From 13-2-20CM-66-19 sp963824395 (GTDB lineage: Bacteria > Pseudomonadota > Gammaproteobacteria > Steroidobacterales > Steroidobacteraceae), in NCBI GenBank assembly GCA_963824395.1, contig CAWGPF010000001.1:1054001-1118000 (forward strand): 64,000 nt of DNA, written 5' to 3'. Shown piece by piece: positions 63,895 through 64,000 of this stretch; positions within the stretch are counted from its first letter, which is position 1, and each line of letters begins with the position of its first letter. A program made the position numbers and the translations under genes. The notes beneath the pieces are model-generated. The model searched no databases. It was given only the letters and a program-made list of their open reading frames with translations, and had not been told where the DNA came from.

Positions 63895-64000
63895 ATGAGC
63901 GAGGAGCACAAGATCCGCGTCGACGTCGAGACCAGCTACCTCGACGAGCAGTCCGACCCGCGCGAGGCGCGCTACGTGTTCGCCTACACCATCACCATCC
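63895..64000 (+). CDS. apaG: ApaG (CO2+/Mg2+ efflux-associated) N-terminus, cut by window end
   Basis: Thirty-five codons are visible: IRVDVETSYLDEQSDPREAR followed by YVFAYTITI, the start of the ApaG immunoglobulin-like fold. ApaG commonly follows rsmA and precedes apaH in gammaproteobacteria. TAGAAT (63881-63886) lies 8 nt before the ATG and no ribosome site is seen, so transcription may begin at the start codon. Confidence 0.9.
   Translation, partial: MSEEHKIRVDVETSYLDEQSDPREARYVFAYTITI

Overview
The window comes from a high-G+C gammaproteobacterium. Its conserved gene order follows blocks known from Pseudomonas and Xanthomonas-type genomes: ychF-pth-rplY-prs-tRNA(Gln)-ispE-lolB-TPR lipoprotein, gatCAB next to mreBCD, mrdAB-mltB-rlpA-dacA-ybeD, and murU-amgK next to lptD-surA-pdxA-rsmA-apaG. 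The presence of GatCAB and of an RDD/SpoIIM/DUF58/MoxR/DUF4350/DUF4129 cassette points towards the Xanthomonadales/Steroidobacterales side of the class. That placement is inference.

Positions 1-9466 are an integrated mobile element of visibly lower G+C. It carries the end of a GNAT/FemAB-like acyltransferase and a Rieske oxygenase. These are followed by a mobilization operon on the minus strand: a ribbon-helix-helix accessory protein, a TraD/TrwB-type coupling protein, and a MobF relaxase broken by two mutually compensating frameshifts. A structured non-coding stretch at 6440-6794 is a plausible oriT. An unknown 353-aa protein, a small helix-turn-helix protein and a tyrosine integrase complete the right end. 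The integrase gene runs into the 3' end of tRNA-Met, which marks this end of the element. The other end lies outside the window.

From 9409 to 27007 there is housekeeping: two tRNAs, ychF, pth, rplY, prs, ispE, lolB, a TPR lipoprotein, prfA, prmC, a cyclophilin and mtgA. Two departures from the usual order stand out. hemA is missing between the TPR gene and prfA, and prfA is separated from prmC by the MoxR/DUF58 envelope cassette. From 27024 to 36936 lies a methionine-cycle operon (SahR-like regulator, metF, metH), then hslO and gatCAB. From 37072 to 47050 runs the rod-shape and peptidoglycan operon (mreBCD, PBP2, rodA, mltB, rlpA, a D-Ala-D-Ala carboxypeptidase, a D-amino-acid transaminase, ybeD).

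From 47051 to 54460 a sulfate-type ABC transporter is combined with a histidine kinase and a PhoB/OmpR-type response regulator. It sits between ybeD and an inverted lipA-lipB pair. Its ATPase carries a C-terminal universal-stress-like extension. Both transporter promoters (cysA and sbp) contain the same pair of direct repeats spaced 11 bp, the layout expected for the neighbouring regulator. This self-contained, apparently self-regulated oxyanion uptake module is the best candidate for an undescribed system here.

The right end carries lipoate synthesis, MurU/AmgK cell-wall recycling, lptD-surA-pdxA-rsmA, a universal stress protein and the start of apaG. pdxA has no ATG, GTG or TTG start and must begin at a CTG or similar codon. 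Several operon heads have a -10-like hexamer only 6-10 nt from the start codon, which suggests frequent leaderless mRNAs.
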